Source: Sorghum bicolor
Lineage: Eukaryota; Streptophyta; Magnoliopsida; Poales; Poaceae
Assembly: GCF_000003195.3 (NCBI RefSeq)
Contig: NC_012873.2
Location: 4,549,894-4,613,893, forward strand
Length of the DNA stretch: 64,000 nucleotides
Direction of reading: 5' to 3'
The notes below the pieces were generated by a model. The model had not been told where the DNA came from. It was given only the letters and a program-made list of their open reading frames with translations, and made no database searches. This document shows positions 1 to 9,923 of the stretch, piece after piece; the first letter of the stretch is position 1; each line of letters begins with the position of its first letter. The translations under genes and the position numbers were made by a program.

Positions 1-1067
1 GTTACAACAAACCCAAATAATCGTGGAACATCAAAGCTTTGCGACGAGCAGCAAGGATCAGAGGCAATATGCGCCGGTACGGACCCAGAGGGGTTAACGG
101 AGTTGTGACGTGCACACGCGCGTTCAGATCACGCACATTCCAGATGTCGACGTTTTCGTTTGCCATAAACAAACAACGTGAGGTTCAAAAAAAAAAAAAA
201 ACACAACGTGACTAAGCACCGACTGGCGGGGCAGCTAGCAAGCTTCCGGCGTGGAAGGCGATCGACGGCACCTCCGGCGATCAGGCTGGGGGTGCGGCGA
301 CGCGCCTGGCGAGCTGGCAAGTGAGGGCCGAATCCTGCTGGCAGAACCGGCCCAGGTGAGAGCGTGAAGGTCCGCGTGAGAACTTGGGCCTCCAGCGACG
401 CAAGCTGGACGTGATCGTCTGGCGTGGCTGGCAGTGGCGGAGCTCGTCAATTTTGACGTCTAGGGCCACTAATAAAGCACACACACCGTTTACGTTGAAT
501 CAAGATATCAGTTGTACCAAGTCTAATACCGATAGATAACAAAAATAGCTTATAAATACATAGTTCGAGATAAAAATCTTAATTTCAAACTTAAATCCAT
601 AACATGAAAGTGGATAAAAATCTTAATTTCAAACTTAAATCCACTCGCGCTCGGCCATCTAGGGTGCGTTTGGTTGGAGAGCGTGGAAGAGGGATGGAAT
701 AACTATTATTGTGTTTGGTTGGAATGATAGAATTATGTCTTTGCTAATAACTGCAAAGAAGGACGTGTTTAGCTAGAAAACAACAACAAAGCCAACCACG
801 ATGCCCTGGAGTACACTATGAGCTGGGATTGAAAACGTGAGGGAACCAGGAAGGAGTAACACACTACAAAGCGGGCACAAGCAAGAGATGAGAGAGGATG
901 ATCGAGGCAGTCTATGGTGATGAATATAATCCAAAAAATTAAAAATGAGTATTAAGAAATTTTGGTCCACAAGTAGGGCCAAGGCCCTAGTGGCCCTAGG
1001 TGGAGATCCGCCCCTGGTGGCTGGGCTTGTATCTCTCAAATAGGGCCCACCTGCCATCTCGAAGTAA
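1..1067. other. Unassigned intergenic DNA at the left edge
   Basis: No convincing gene. Positions 200-450 are GC-rich and open in several frames, but the translations are low-complexity Ser/Arg/Ala/Pro-rich and match nothing I recognise. The stretch from about 660 to 1060 looks like overlapping transposon fragments: it contains GTTTGGTTGGA motifs and a segment reading GGAGATCCGCCCCTGG, a phrase common in grass transposons. Confidence 0.4.
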
Positions 1068-1406
1068 GGCCCTAGTTCTCTACCAAAAATTTTTTTATCT
1101 ATCCCATCGAATCTTTGGACACATGTATGAAACATTAAATATAGATAAAAAAATAAAGTAATTACACAATTTGGTTGAAAATCGCGAGACGAATCTTTTA
1201 AGCCTAGTTAGTCCATGATTAGCCTTAAGTGCTACAGTAACCCACATGTGTTAATGACATATTAATTATGCTTAATAGATTTGTCTTGCAGTTTTCAGGC
1301 GAGCTATGTAATTTGTTTTTTATTAGTTTTTAAAAACCCTCCAAATATTCTTTCGACACATCCAATATGATACTCAAAATTTTTTTATCTCCAATCTAAA
1401 CAGGGC
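1068..1406. mobile_element. MITE, family B copy 1 (about 340 bp)
   Basis: The right end (TCTAAACAGGGCC) is an inverted counterpart of the left end (GGCCCTAGTTCTC, a decayed GGCCTTGTTTAG). The same 340-bp sequence occurs at 13562-13909, including the unusual internal block CCCACATGTGTTAATGACATATTAATTATGC. Non-coding. It shares terminal and internal motifs with the GGCCTTGTTTAG family that is abundant at the right end of the window, but has its own right half. Confidence 0.6.
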
Positions 1407-1560
1407 CAAGTCTAGCAGGCTCCGATGCGGCTTCCATGAAAAGTCAATTCTCATTGATGAATAGACATTTTTCATCTCTAATCTAACAGGGCCAAGCCTA
1501 GCAGGCCGATGCGGCTTCCACGAAAAGTCAATTCTTATTGATGAATAGACGTGTACTGAT
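1402..1560. repeat. Direct tandem duplication, about 80-bp unit, two copies
   Basis: The block containing CAGGGCCAAG, GCAGGC, GATGCGGCTTCCA, GAAAAGTCAATTCT and ATTGATGAATAGAC appears at about 1402-1472 and again at about 1487-1553 with a few differences. It includes the right terminus of the preceding MITE, so the duplication happened after that insertion. Confidence 0.7.
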
Positions 1561-1630
1561 GTACAGGTACACAATGTACAACTGGTTTACAGGGCATTGA
1601 TCAATCAATCAATCAATGATATTCATCAAA

Positions 1631-2105
1631 GGCCTTGTTTAGTTCACTCAAAAACTAAAAACTTTTAACATTCCTCATCACATCAAATCTTCCGGCATAT
1701 GTATAAAGCATTAAGGCCTTATTTAGTTTGAGAAAAATTTTCGATTTCGGTACTGTAGCACTTTTGTTTGTTTGTGGCAAATATTATCCAATCATAGACT
1801 AACTAGGATCAAAAGATTCGTCTCGCGATTTACAGGTAAACTGCGTAATTAGTTTTTGTTTTCGTCTATATTTAATGCTTCATGCATGTGCCGCAAGATT
1901 CGATGTGACGGGGAATCTTGAAAATTTTTGGAAACTAAACAAGGCCTAAATATAGACGAAAATTAAAACTAATTACACAATTTATCTGTAAACTCTGAAA
2001 TGAATTTTTTAAATCTAATTAATTTATATTTGGATAATAATTACCAAATAAAAACGAAAGTGCTACAGTATCAAAAACTAAAAAAATTCGGAACTAAACA
2101 AGGCC
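1631..2105. mobile_element. MITE, GGCCTTGTTTAG family, interrupted by a second copy
   Basis: The termini are GGCCTTGTTTAGTTC and GAACTAAACAAGGCC, a near-perfect inverted repeat. AAA flanks both sides, consistent with a 3-bp target duplication. The sequence is split after GCATTAA by another family member at 1715-1946; removing that insert restores the family consensus GCATTAAATATAGACGA across the junction. Non-coding and non-autonomous. Superfamily is uncertain; a 3-bp duplication fits PIF/Harbinger-Tourist. Confidence 0.8.
1715..1946. mobile_element. Nested MITE of the same family, 232 bp, TSD TAA
   Basis: Starts GGCCTTATTTAG and ends CTAAACAAGGCC. TAA is duplicated at 1712-1714 and 1947-1949. 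It lies inside the copy at 1631-2105 and in the opposite internal orientation: the CTGTAGCAC block comes first here but last in the host copy. Confidence 0.85.
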
Positions 2106-3084
2106 AAATTTGCTAAATCTACTAAATATAGCTACTTCTCTGTACATGGTAGGCTGTAATAATCAGGCAATATGAATGCCTGCAGTGCACGGCTGATGTG
2201 CTGGATGATGAATAAGGACGCAAATGTATTGTTTAACAACAAGCTATGTTGAGTCCTAGATAGAGAGCTAACGAATTACTACTAGTTTTCTCTTTCGAAC
2301 ATCTCCAAGAGACTAGGTAATATAAGATTTAGCTATTGTGTAAAATAAAAAAAACTCACTCAAAACATAGAATTCCACAACAGCCTTTGTATAGGATAGC
2401 TAGTGAGGACGACATGCTATATATGACAAACGAAAGTTTAGGAATAGCAAACTTGCTATTGTAGCAAACCAGATAGCACACCTGTTGGAATTTAATATTT
2501 GCTTTAAAAATGTAAAAATAGCCTAGATAACATATCTGTTGGAGTTGCTCTTAGCGGAGGGAATAGTGTCCTTTTTGTTAATAATAAGGTAATACACACA
2601 TATAGACCTTGTTTGTATGAGCTAGAACTTACCTCTAGCTGTATAATAGTTATAGGTAATTGTTAGCTGGTTAAAATTAACTAAGATATGTTTCGACACA
2701 ATTAACTAATATATAGATGGTAGAATTTCTAGTAAAAGTCCCTTTTCCCCTTTGGTATGCACATTAGAGGTGTGGAAAGGGGTCGTTGGGACACAAGAAT
2801 GTTTAAGTCTTTTTCTAGATCAATTAGCTCATTTCAACCATATAATGGACCAGTTAGAATTCGGATTAATCAGCTCATGTTAGCTAGCTCTCCTATTCAG
2901 ATGAGTCAGAGCTAATTTTTAGCTAGTTAAGCATTAGCCTTTACATAAGAAAAGGCTTGTAGTCTTCGATCTGTACACCATGCCCGCGTAGTGTCCTTCG
3001 AGTTCGAGGGCTAGCCAGAGTGCACCCGGACTTTTGTTCCGGTGACCAGCCATGTTGTGTGCATAGATAAGAACACAGTTTTTC
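2106..3084. other. Intergenic DNA with MITE remnants
   Basis: No open reading frame of interest. A probable Tourist-like MITE occupies about 2297-2550 (GAACATCTCCAAGAG at the left, CTGTTGGAGTTGCTC at the right). Another decayed element seems to span about 2607-2950 (AGACCTTGTTTGTATGAGCTAG to CTAGTTAAGCATTAG). No gene seen. Confidence 0.5.
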
Positions 3085-3172
3085 TGGATTCACATTGAGA
3101 AGTGTGCAAACACACATCTTAATCTAGTTTCATATTGAGACGTGCGTTTGCACATTTCTCAATGCGAATCCA
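3085..3172. repeat. 35-bp stem hairpin (inverted repeat) upstream of DEFL gene 1
   Basis: The arms at 3085-3119 and 3138-3172 are reverse complements at 31 of 35 positions, with an 18-base spacer. All four differences are C/T, so G:U pairing would keep the stem paired in one transcript orientation. It lies about 350 bp before the first defensin-like gene. It could be a MITE core, a small-RNA precursor or a chance relic; the sequence alone does not decide. Confidence 0.75.
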
Positions 3173-3521
3173 ACAAATGAGAGAGTGAGATCATATCTTA
3201 GGAGCAAAATAAACTTTACCACATGGACAAATCATTTTTACATACCTCCCCTCAGTATCCCACCGCGATTGTGTCATTGTGTGCATATAAATGCTATGCT
3301 AAATTCGAAATGCACCGAGATTTACATCGCTGGCAAATAGATGATAAATATTTTTTCAGTGACAAATAATATGAAAATATTTTTTTTCATACATATATAT
3401 CAATGTCTCCGTAGACCAACGGCCCGATACCCCATCACCATTCACCTCACAAGTAGTAGTTCTCTTGCACGCATCGTTGGTCTCAGCTCAGAGAGAGACT
3501 AGCTAGCTATCTGTTGTAGCC

Positions 3522-4027
3522 ATGGCTTCCGGCACCTCGGCGGCGGCGTTGCTCCTCCCTCTACTTGTCTTGGTGCTCTTCGCCGGCGGTAAGTAGTGTT
3601 GCACGCGTACGAACCAAGCATTATCGCATGGATCGATGCATTGCATGCATGCATATATGTTAGCTGACAGAGCGGCGGCTACGCTAGCTGAACTTACACA
3701 TACAGCTCCATATATATTTAATTAGCAGCTGGTGGTGCACGAGCTGACGACGGCGCCATCGAATTCTCGCCGCCGGGAGCGCGCCGTGCTGGCCCGGCGG
3801 CGGTGACCGTTGATGGAGTAGTCCGGGCGGAGAAGGCAAACTGCCCTCTGATTCGGGTGCCGGACCTCGTGGACGCCTGCCGCAGTGCCCCCGGCCTCCC
3901 CGCCTGCGCGGCGCAGTGCGTCGTCTACCACTACCGCGGCGGGTACTGCGACATGCTGCCCAACGGCAGGCCCGGCAACTGCTACTGCACCAACTGCCTA
4001 GCCGCCACCACCACCACCCTGGCGTAA
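3522..4027 (+). CDS. Defensin-like (DEFL) secreted cysteine-rich peptide gene 1, two exons
   Basis: Coding exons 3522-3588 and 3729-4027; the intron has GT at 3589 and AG at 3727-3728. Exon 1 encodes a hydrophobic signal peptide (MASGTSAAALLLPLLVLVLF), and exon 2 starts in phase after one base of a split codon. The predicted precursor is about 121 aa: signal, an Arg/Ala/Pro-rich spacer, then a domain with eight cysteines. These include the CxxxC (CAAQC) and CxC (CYC) pairs of the cysteine-stabilised alpha-beta fold. Known DEFL peptides are secreted and act in defence or in reproductive signalling; which applies here cannot be read from the sequence. The signal-peptide exon plus cysteine exon layout matches the copies at 9.45, 11.87 and 29.9 kb. 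The Thr-rich C-terminus (ATTTTLA) is unusual. Confidence 0.85.
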
Positions 4028-4348
4028 CTAAGCCATCACTAGGCGTCTAGGCCGGCCGGCGGAGCCACCTCGTCGTCGTCTCGGTCTCCGACGGATGATA
4101 TGTATATGATCGGTTGGAGGCTTGGAGCTGGCAAATCCATCAGGGTCAGGGGAAAAATACTTATTAGATCGAGTCCTATTATTTGTTATACATCTGCAGT
4201 GTGAGCTACTACACTTGGGATCCGCAGTTTCTTCGTCAGTTGATGGTGTCTCTTCCTGATTTCTCATTCATTTCGTATTATTGTTTGATCTGCAAGGTGA
4301 TCAATTTTTGTCTATGTTTAGATTGTTTACTTAGTGAAATGGATGCAT

Positions 4349-4596
<248 letters not shown>

Positions 4597-4599
4597 GCG

Positions 4600-5186
4600 T
4601 TGGGTGGATGTGTATTCCGCATTCCGGCATTAATGCCAGCTAGCTGAATTAGAAGAGAAGCCACATTATATATATGTTCATATTTAATTAGGTCCTCCGA
4701 TCCTTAGGTAAAATGGAACTAAGTTAGCAAGAGCAATGACAATGAGAGATTATCGTTCCAAAATGAGAAGTTTTTTTTTATTGGGACCAAAATCAGATTC
4801 TAAAATTCAGCTATCCACTCGAAAATTAGCATGCGGAGAGATTCTCACAATTCCAAGCCAATAGCCACTATGGAATGCCGGAATCATTATGAAAATGAGG
4901 TCCAAACAGGGTAATCAGATATTAGCCAAGTTCATAAAATAGGTACATTATGAAATAAAGAAAAAAAATGGATGATGAGTATTTTTTCGAAACATATAAA
5001 CCACTCGGGAACCGTTAAAAAGGAAATTGTTCCAAATAGTAGTTGAGTGGGGACACATACATCCAATTTTCCATACAAAGGAGAAAAAACACACTTTTAA
5101 TTAAAAATAACATCGACATTAGTTTGTACTAATGGTTGTGCACCCCCCTTCCCAACAGATAATGAGGTAATAATTAAAATTAGCTT
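4600..5186. other. Intergenic DNA, no recognisable feature
   Basis: AT-rich and without a credible open frame. A segment around 4750-4920 reads like a decayed MITE ending in GAGGTCCAAACAGGG. Nothing else recognised. Confidence 0.4.
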
Positions 5187-5465
5187 GCTTCTCCTCTCTA
5201 GGTCCGGCACGAGCGTCGCCGCTATTAACACTGCTATCCAACGCGGCCAAGCTAATCTTAAGCTTCTCCTCTTCTTCTTCGGTGTTCGTTGTTTCTCATC
5301 TAGGCCTGGCACCAGCATCGCCGCCATTGTCACTGCCATCCATCGCCACCATGCTAATCCTAAGCTTCTCCTTTTCTCCTCTAGGTCTAGCACGAGTGTC
5401 GCCGTCATCGCCACTGCCATCCATCGTCGCCACGCTAATCCTAACCTTCTCCTCTTCTTCTGTAG
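5187..5465. repeat. Imperfect minisatellite, three units of about 75-105 bp
   Basis: Three successive units share the order CTTCTCCT, CTAGG(T/C)C(T/C)(A/G)GCACGAG, CGCCG, CACTGCCATCCA and GCTAATCCTAA, with a fourth partial CTTCTCCTCTTCTTC. The repeat keeps long frames open on both strands (137 aa on plus, 191 aa on minus), but these proteins have no recognisable domain. I treat the frames as a by-product of the repeat. Confidence 0.65.
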
Positions 5466-6116
5466 TGGACATCTTGTCATTGACAATGTCCAACTGCCCG
5501 GTGCCATCGCCACTCCATCCCCCGCCACCATCCCGACCATGCATGACCATCGGCGGTCCGACAAGCTCCCCGCACGACCTTCTAAGCGTGGAGAGTAGAG
5601 ACCCTTGCAACCATGAACCCTAACGCCACCACTTGCTTCATCTTTAGTGGCGGCGATAGCAGATGCGTTCATCTACAATTTTTTGTCTTAGGGTGTGCAT
5701 GCCAAAGCCTTTCCATACGCACATGTGAAAAAACATTAGGGAAGTTGTTATGAGAGCCCTCAAATTTGAGAGGGCTCCTAAATCCCTCTACACCTCTTAA
5801 GGCAACTCCAACCAAGATTCTATTCGAGCCCTCATCTCATTTTGAGTGTTAAAATGCAAAAAAAACATTCTCCAACCGGTCTCCTATCTACTCCGTGACG
5901 GATAAGGGTGTTCATTCCTCGCTCCTCATTCCCCACATCTGAGGGCATCCAAATATCCAATCCAAAGCCAAAAGCCGTCTTCATGTGCCACCTTGGAGTT
6001 CTGGTATGTTCATCTTTCCCTCTTGTCGTTGTTGTGCCATCTATGACTGCCTTCTTGAAATAGCCTGGATTCTAGATGGATGGGAGATGGGGATAGAAAT
6101 GAGGGCTCAAATCGTA

Positions 6117-6303
6117 GGCCTTGTTTAGATGTGAAAAAATTTTGTAGTTCGCTACTGTAGCACTTTCGTTTGTTTGTGATAAATATTGTCCAATCATAGA
6201 CTAACTAAGGTTAAAAGATTAATCTCGCGATATGTGCCGCTTGATTCAATATAACAGATAATCTTGAAAACTTTTTGGATTTTGAAGTGAACTAAACAAG
6301 GCC
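6117..6303. mobile_element. MITE, GGCCTTGTTTAG family, 187 bp, TSD GTA
   Basis: Begins GGCCTTGTTTAGATG and ends CTAAACAAGGCC. GTA is present at 6114-6116 and 6304-6306. Inserted inside the PIF-like element, so it is the younger of the two. About 50 bp shorter than full-length relatives because part of the middle is missing. Confidence 0.85.
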
Positions 6304-7398
6304 GTAATCTAGGGGCTCTCGTTTGTGAGAGTAGGGGGCCAAACTTTGAGGGATTGGATCCTTGGCGCAAGCCCTCAAAAATCCGTTTTGGCTGATTTGG
6401 TCGCGCGGGCTTCTTTCCCGCTCGCGATCGAAAGCGGCGCGCGCCGCCGTTTCCTTCCCCCGTTCACGCTGCTTCCTCCCTGACGACGCCCCGCCCACAT
6501 CCTCCACCTTTTCGCGCGCGGACCGTCCCCTCCGCTGCATCTGGCTCGCGCGCGAGCCCCGTCCACGTCCTCCTGCCGGCTAGAAGGAGGACGGCGCCGC
6601 CTGGATCCGCTGGATGTGACCGGCGCAGCCCGGTTCTTCCCTCTCCCCGGCTGCTTCCCCTACCGGGTGCCCCCCTGGGTCTGCTCGCGACCGGCGCCTT
6701 CCTCCGTCATCGCGCTCGGCAGCAGCAGCATCTCTGCTCCGAGCGGCACCGCCATCCCCATCCGCACGCTCGGCAGCAGCAGCAGCACGCCAACACCACC
6801 GGCGGTACGTGCTTGTGCTTCTCCTCGATATGCATTGGATTGGTTGGACTGTCTACAACTCCAGATCAGGCCGGCGGCAGCAGGTTCCTCCGCCAGCCGA
6901 CTGGGTCTGTTTATTTTGTTCTCAAGCAGAGCGTAGGCGTTCGAAGCAAACACGTCCACGCTACCTGCACTTTGGATTTTGCTACTGATGATTACTCACC
7001 ATAGCGCTACTTCCATCATGGCAATAAGAAAATTTTTGCATGGCAATAAGAAAAATTTTGCACACGGCAGTGCAGGCCGTCAAAGCTCTTTGCGCCGTCT
7101 CTCTGTTCTTTTTATCCATTACTAGTTGCTACCGTCTCTGATCAATGGAGGTAGTACGTCTTAAATTCGCTGGGAAAACAAAATTTGCCATTGTTTTTAA
7201 TTTCTTTATTTCTAGTTTCAGTTATATGATGCTGTAGTAGTGGTAGTAGTATGGTGCTCCTGTCTTGCGTCGTCAAACTTCAGTTAGATGTATGACGTCA
7301 GACTTCAGTTAACTACATTTTGGTTCCCTTGCCGGTTGCTGTTAAGGACTGGACTAGCTCAATTATATGTGTTGTCTTTCTTTTGCACAGTTTGAGAC

Positions 7399-8496
7399 AT
7401 GTCGCAGGGAGATAATTCGCCATTGGTGATGTCCGAGGACATTGAGGTTGATGACATTGCAATTTTACCAATTGGTACTGAGATAAATGGTACTCAACCT
7501 AGTGCACCAAAGAGGAAGCAAATCCGTACTACCAACTACTCTCAGGAGGAAGATCTCCAATTATGTAAATCATGGGAGAATGTAAGTTTGCATCCTGTCA
7601 CAGGAACTGAGCAACTTGGCAAGGCATATTGGAAGCGAATTCATGATAACTTTCATGCCAACAAAACATTTGCATCTAACAGGAATGAAAATTCTCTAGA
7701 GCATAGGTGGGGGGTAATTCACAAGGAGTGTCAGAAATTTCAAGGCTTATTTGAGGAGGTTGAGCGTCGTCATCCTAGTGGAGTGCCATATGAGGAACAT
7801 GTAAGAATTGTTTTTATTATGATATTAAATCATTTATTAAAAATTTGTAATGACACATGTCTTCGATTTCAGTTGCTAGAGGCCCAGAATGCATATGCAA
7901 ACAATGATCCAAAGAAGAAGGGGTTTTCTTTCCTTCATTGTTGGTTGAAGATTAGACATTCCCAGAAGTTCATGCCCCCTACCACCAACAAGAGGCCTAG
8001 GAGAAGCAACTCACCACCAACAACAGATGTGTTTGATTTGGAAGATGATGAGAGTATAAAGAGTCAAACCCCTGACTCTTCCATGCCTAATGGTAGAAGG
8101 CGTATGGAAAGGAAGCAAGCAAAGGAAAAGATGAAGAAAGGGGGGAAACAAACAAATCCTGCAGAGTTGCTAGAAAAATGGCTTACAGAGAAGGAGAAAA
8201 TTAGAGATGATAGGTGGCAGGAGAACAAGATGATGGAAGAGCGCAAGTTATCACTTGAAGAGCGCAAGTTATCACTTGAAGAGCGCAAGGTTGCAAATGA
8301 GGAGAAGAAGATGCTATGGGAGAAAGAACAGAAGATTATGTTTTGTGACCTTGACATGTTGGAGCCCTCCCAGAAAACATATGTGATAGCAATGAGGGCT
8401 CAAATTGCAGCTGAAAAGAAGGCTGCCTTCAACAATGCTTTTGTTGGCAGCAGTGGAGGACATGAAGCTAGTGGTGGACACAGTGGTGGAGGCTGA
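7399..8496 (+). CDS. Transposon-derived SANT/Myb-like protein with NAM-associated C-terminal region (PIF/Harbinger ORF1 type)
   Basis: ATG at 7399, stop at 8494-8496. A 72-nt intron at 7801-7872 (GTAAGA to TTTCAG) is a multiple of three with no stop, so spliced (341 aa) and unspliced (365 aa) forms are both open. The N-terminal part has the trihelix/SANT pattern (NYSQEEDLQLCKSW, then YWKRIHDNF and HRWGVIHKECQKF). The C-terminal half is charged and coiled-coil-like, resembling the NAM-associated domain of plant proteins often mislabelled glutathione S-transferase T3-like. It includes a tandem EERKLSL duplication encoded by a repeated 21-mer near 8237-8290. In active PIF/Pong elements this ORF product helps the transposase bind DNA. 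No nuclease motifs are seen. It could be the relic of an autonomous element or a helper protein. Confidence 0.7.
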   Translation: MSQGDNSPLVMSEDIEVDDIAILPIGTEINGTQPSAPKRKQIRTTNYSQEEDLQLCKSWENVSLHPVTGTEQLGKAYWKRIHDNFHANKTFASNRNENSLEHRWGVIHKECQKFQGLFEEVERRHPSGVPYEEHVRIVFIMILNHLLKICNDTCLRFQLLEAQNAYANNDPKKKGFSFLHCWLKIRHSQKFMPPTTNKRPRRSNSPPTTDVFDLEDDESIKSQTPDSSMPNGRRRMERKQAKEKMKKGGKQTNPAELLEKWLTEKEKIRDDRWQENKMMEERKLSLEERKLSLEERKVANEEKKMLWEKEQKIMFCDLDMLEPSQKTYVIAMRAQIAAEKKAAFNNAFVGSSGGHEASGGHSGGG

Positions 8497-8948
8497 ATTC
8501 GATAGATGTTTCATTGTGATATGCATGTTATGTTTTGGTGGGCGCTTCAATGGTGCAAGTTTAGTTGTATTGTTGGACTTTATGTTTGATGGTTATGTCA
8601 TTTGATTTGCAAAGATGTTATGTACTATGTTGTGATCAAATGTCATCAAGTTCTGACCAAATTTGTGTTTGAATTAAATTGGAATATTTGGATTTCCTTT
8701 CATATTTTTAAATTGACACTTTAGAGTTACAGTGTAATTAAATTGTTATATAGTGTGGTATTATCAAATACATATACATATAGTGTGTGAGAAAATAGAT
8801 GGATTTTAGAAGTAGGGCTCTATTTTGAGGGCTCTTTCTGGAGTTCAATCTACAAAACAGGGCCCTCAAAAGTAGGAACCCTGGAACAAAAGTAAGGGCT
8901 CTATTTTGAGGGATGTTATTGGAATTGCTCTTAGCTCATAATAATTAT

Positions 8949-9119
8949 GTCCTTTTGATCTAAACGAGGCTCACTAATAGTGTAGCTAATGGTTAGTTGA
9001 ATACCAACTAACTACTATTTCACTAGTTGGGTCACACCAACTAACAATAACTAATAGTTAGATATCTATTATTAGAGTTAAGCTAGCCAACTATTAGTGG
9101 TTAATAGATCCAAACAGGA
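8949..9119. mobile_element. Small MITE, about 170 bp
   Basis: The left end GTCCTTTTGATCTAAACGAGG is an imperfect inverse of the right end TAATAGATCCAAACAGGAC. The interior is built of short TAACTA/TAGTTA repeats. No coding content. Confidence 0.55.
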
Positions 9120-9308
9120 CTTTAGTTATTCTTCATTAGCAATCAATCTGACCTTAACCATCCTCATATAGAAATTGTATCTTACAAGCCGGTAAATGCT
9201 TCTATTTTTTTAGAATAAAAATGCTTCTATTTTACTGTCTAATAAAACTAGAAGGACATTATTCCCAATCAATAATTCAATACCGTGCCAGGTTTAAGGC
9301 TTCTTCGT

Positions 9309-9315
9309 ATATATA
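9309..9315 (+). promoter_or_regulatory. Probable TATA box of DEFL gene 2
   Basis: TATATAA about 140 bp upstream of the ATG at 9451. Spacing is plausible for a plant core promoter with a leader of about 110 nt. Confidence 0.45.
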
Positions 9316-9450
9316 ATTGCATAAAAGCAGCCACTCTCGGCAGACATCCATCCCATTCAGTATCCAATAAATCCACACTACTGCACTCACTGTCACTGCC
9401 ATACAGCTCCAATTCAGAAGTGTCTCGCCCGAATCCCAATCTGAAGCCAT

Positions 9451-9923
9451 ATGGCTCGCAAGGCCACAGCCCTCGTTGCATCTGCCCTGCTAATACTTCT
9501 TGCAGTAGCCTTTCTGTCTCATGGTAAAAGCTCGTACTGATGAAGTAGAGAACACATGCATGGTACATACGTATATATGCATATACTAAACTACCAATAT
9601 GATAACCCTTCTCATGTAAACAAACAAAAAAAAGATATGTAGCAAGCACTTTGTGCTTCACATCAAACATTTTTCTTTTCTTTTCTTTTTGTTAAATATA
9701 AATACAAGTGTTTGATCGAGCAGACGCTGGTGTGGAAGCCTGGTGCATGGAGTACCCGGCGTCGGATCCCAACGCCTGCCGTGGAAGCGGCGGCCTCCGT
9801 ACCTGCCGCGATGAGTGCGTAGGGGCCGGCCGTGGCTTCGCCGGCGGGGAATGTAACAAGGGCGAGTGCCTCTGCCTCAAGTGCCGCGACGACGAGCCAC
9901 CACCAGCGGCGCGTGCTCTGTAG
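9451..9923 (+). CDS. Defensin-like (DEFL) secreted cysteine-rich peptide gene 2, two exons
   Basis: Exons 9451-9523 and 9724-9923, with GT at 9524 and CAG before 9724. The predicted precursor is 90 aa. The first 23-24 residues form a signal peptide (MARKATALVASALLILLAVA). The mature part has eight cysteines in defensin-like order: WC, AC, the CRDEC pair, EC, then C-x-C-x2-C (CLCLKC). The C-terminus is an acidic/Pro/Ala tail (DDEPPPAARAL). The same intron phase as genes 1 and 3 supports a common origin. Role (antimicrobial or signalling) is not determinable from the sequence. Confidence 0.87.

Larger units (their letters stand above)
5800..8930 (+). mobile_element. PIF/Harbinger-like DNA transposon, 3.13 kb, TSD TTA, carrying only the SANT/Myb-type ORF
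   Basis: TTA flanks the element at 5797-5799 and 8931-8933. The ends are imperfect inverted repeats: left AGGCAACTCCAACCAAG, right (reverse complement) GAGCAATTCCAATAAC, followed on both sides by GAGCCCT. These termini resemble Tourist/PIF ends such as the MITE at 12661-13059. The interior holds a spliced Myb/SANT-like gene (7399-8496), which corresponds to ORF1 of such elements. I see no DDE transposase frame. A younger MITE lies at 6117-6303. The GC-rich part at 6350-6900 is open in several frames and may be the promoter and 5' leader of the ORF. Confidence 0.7.
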
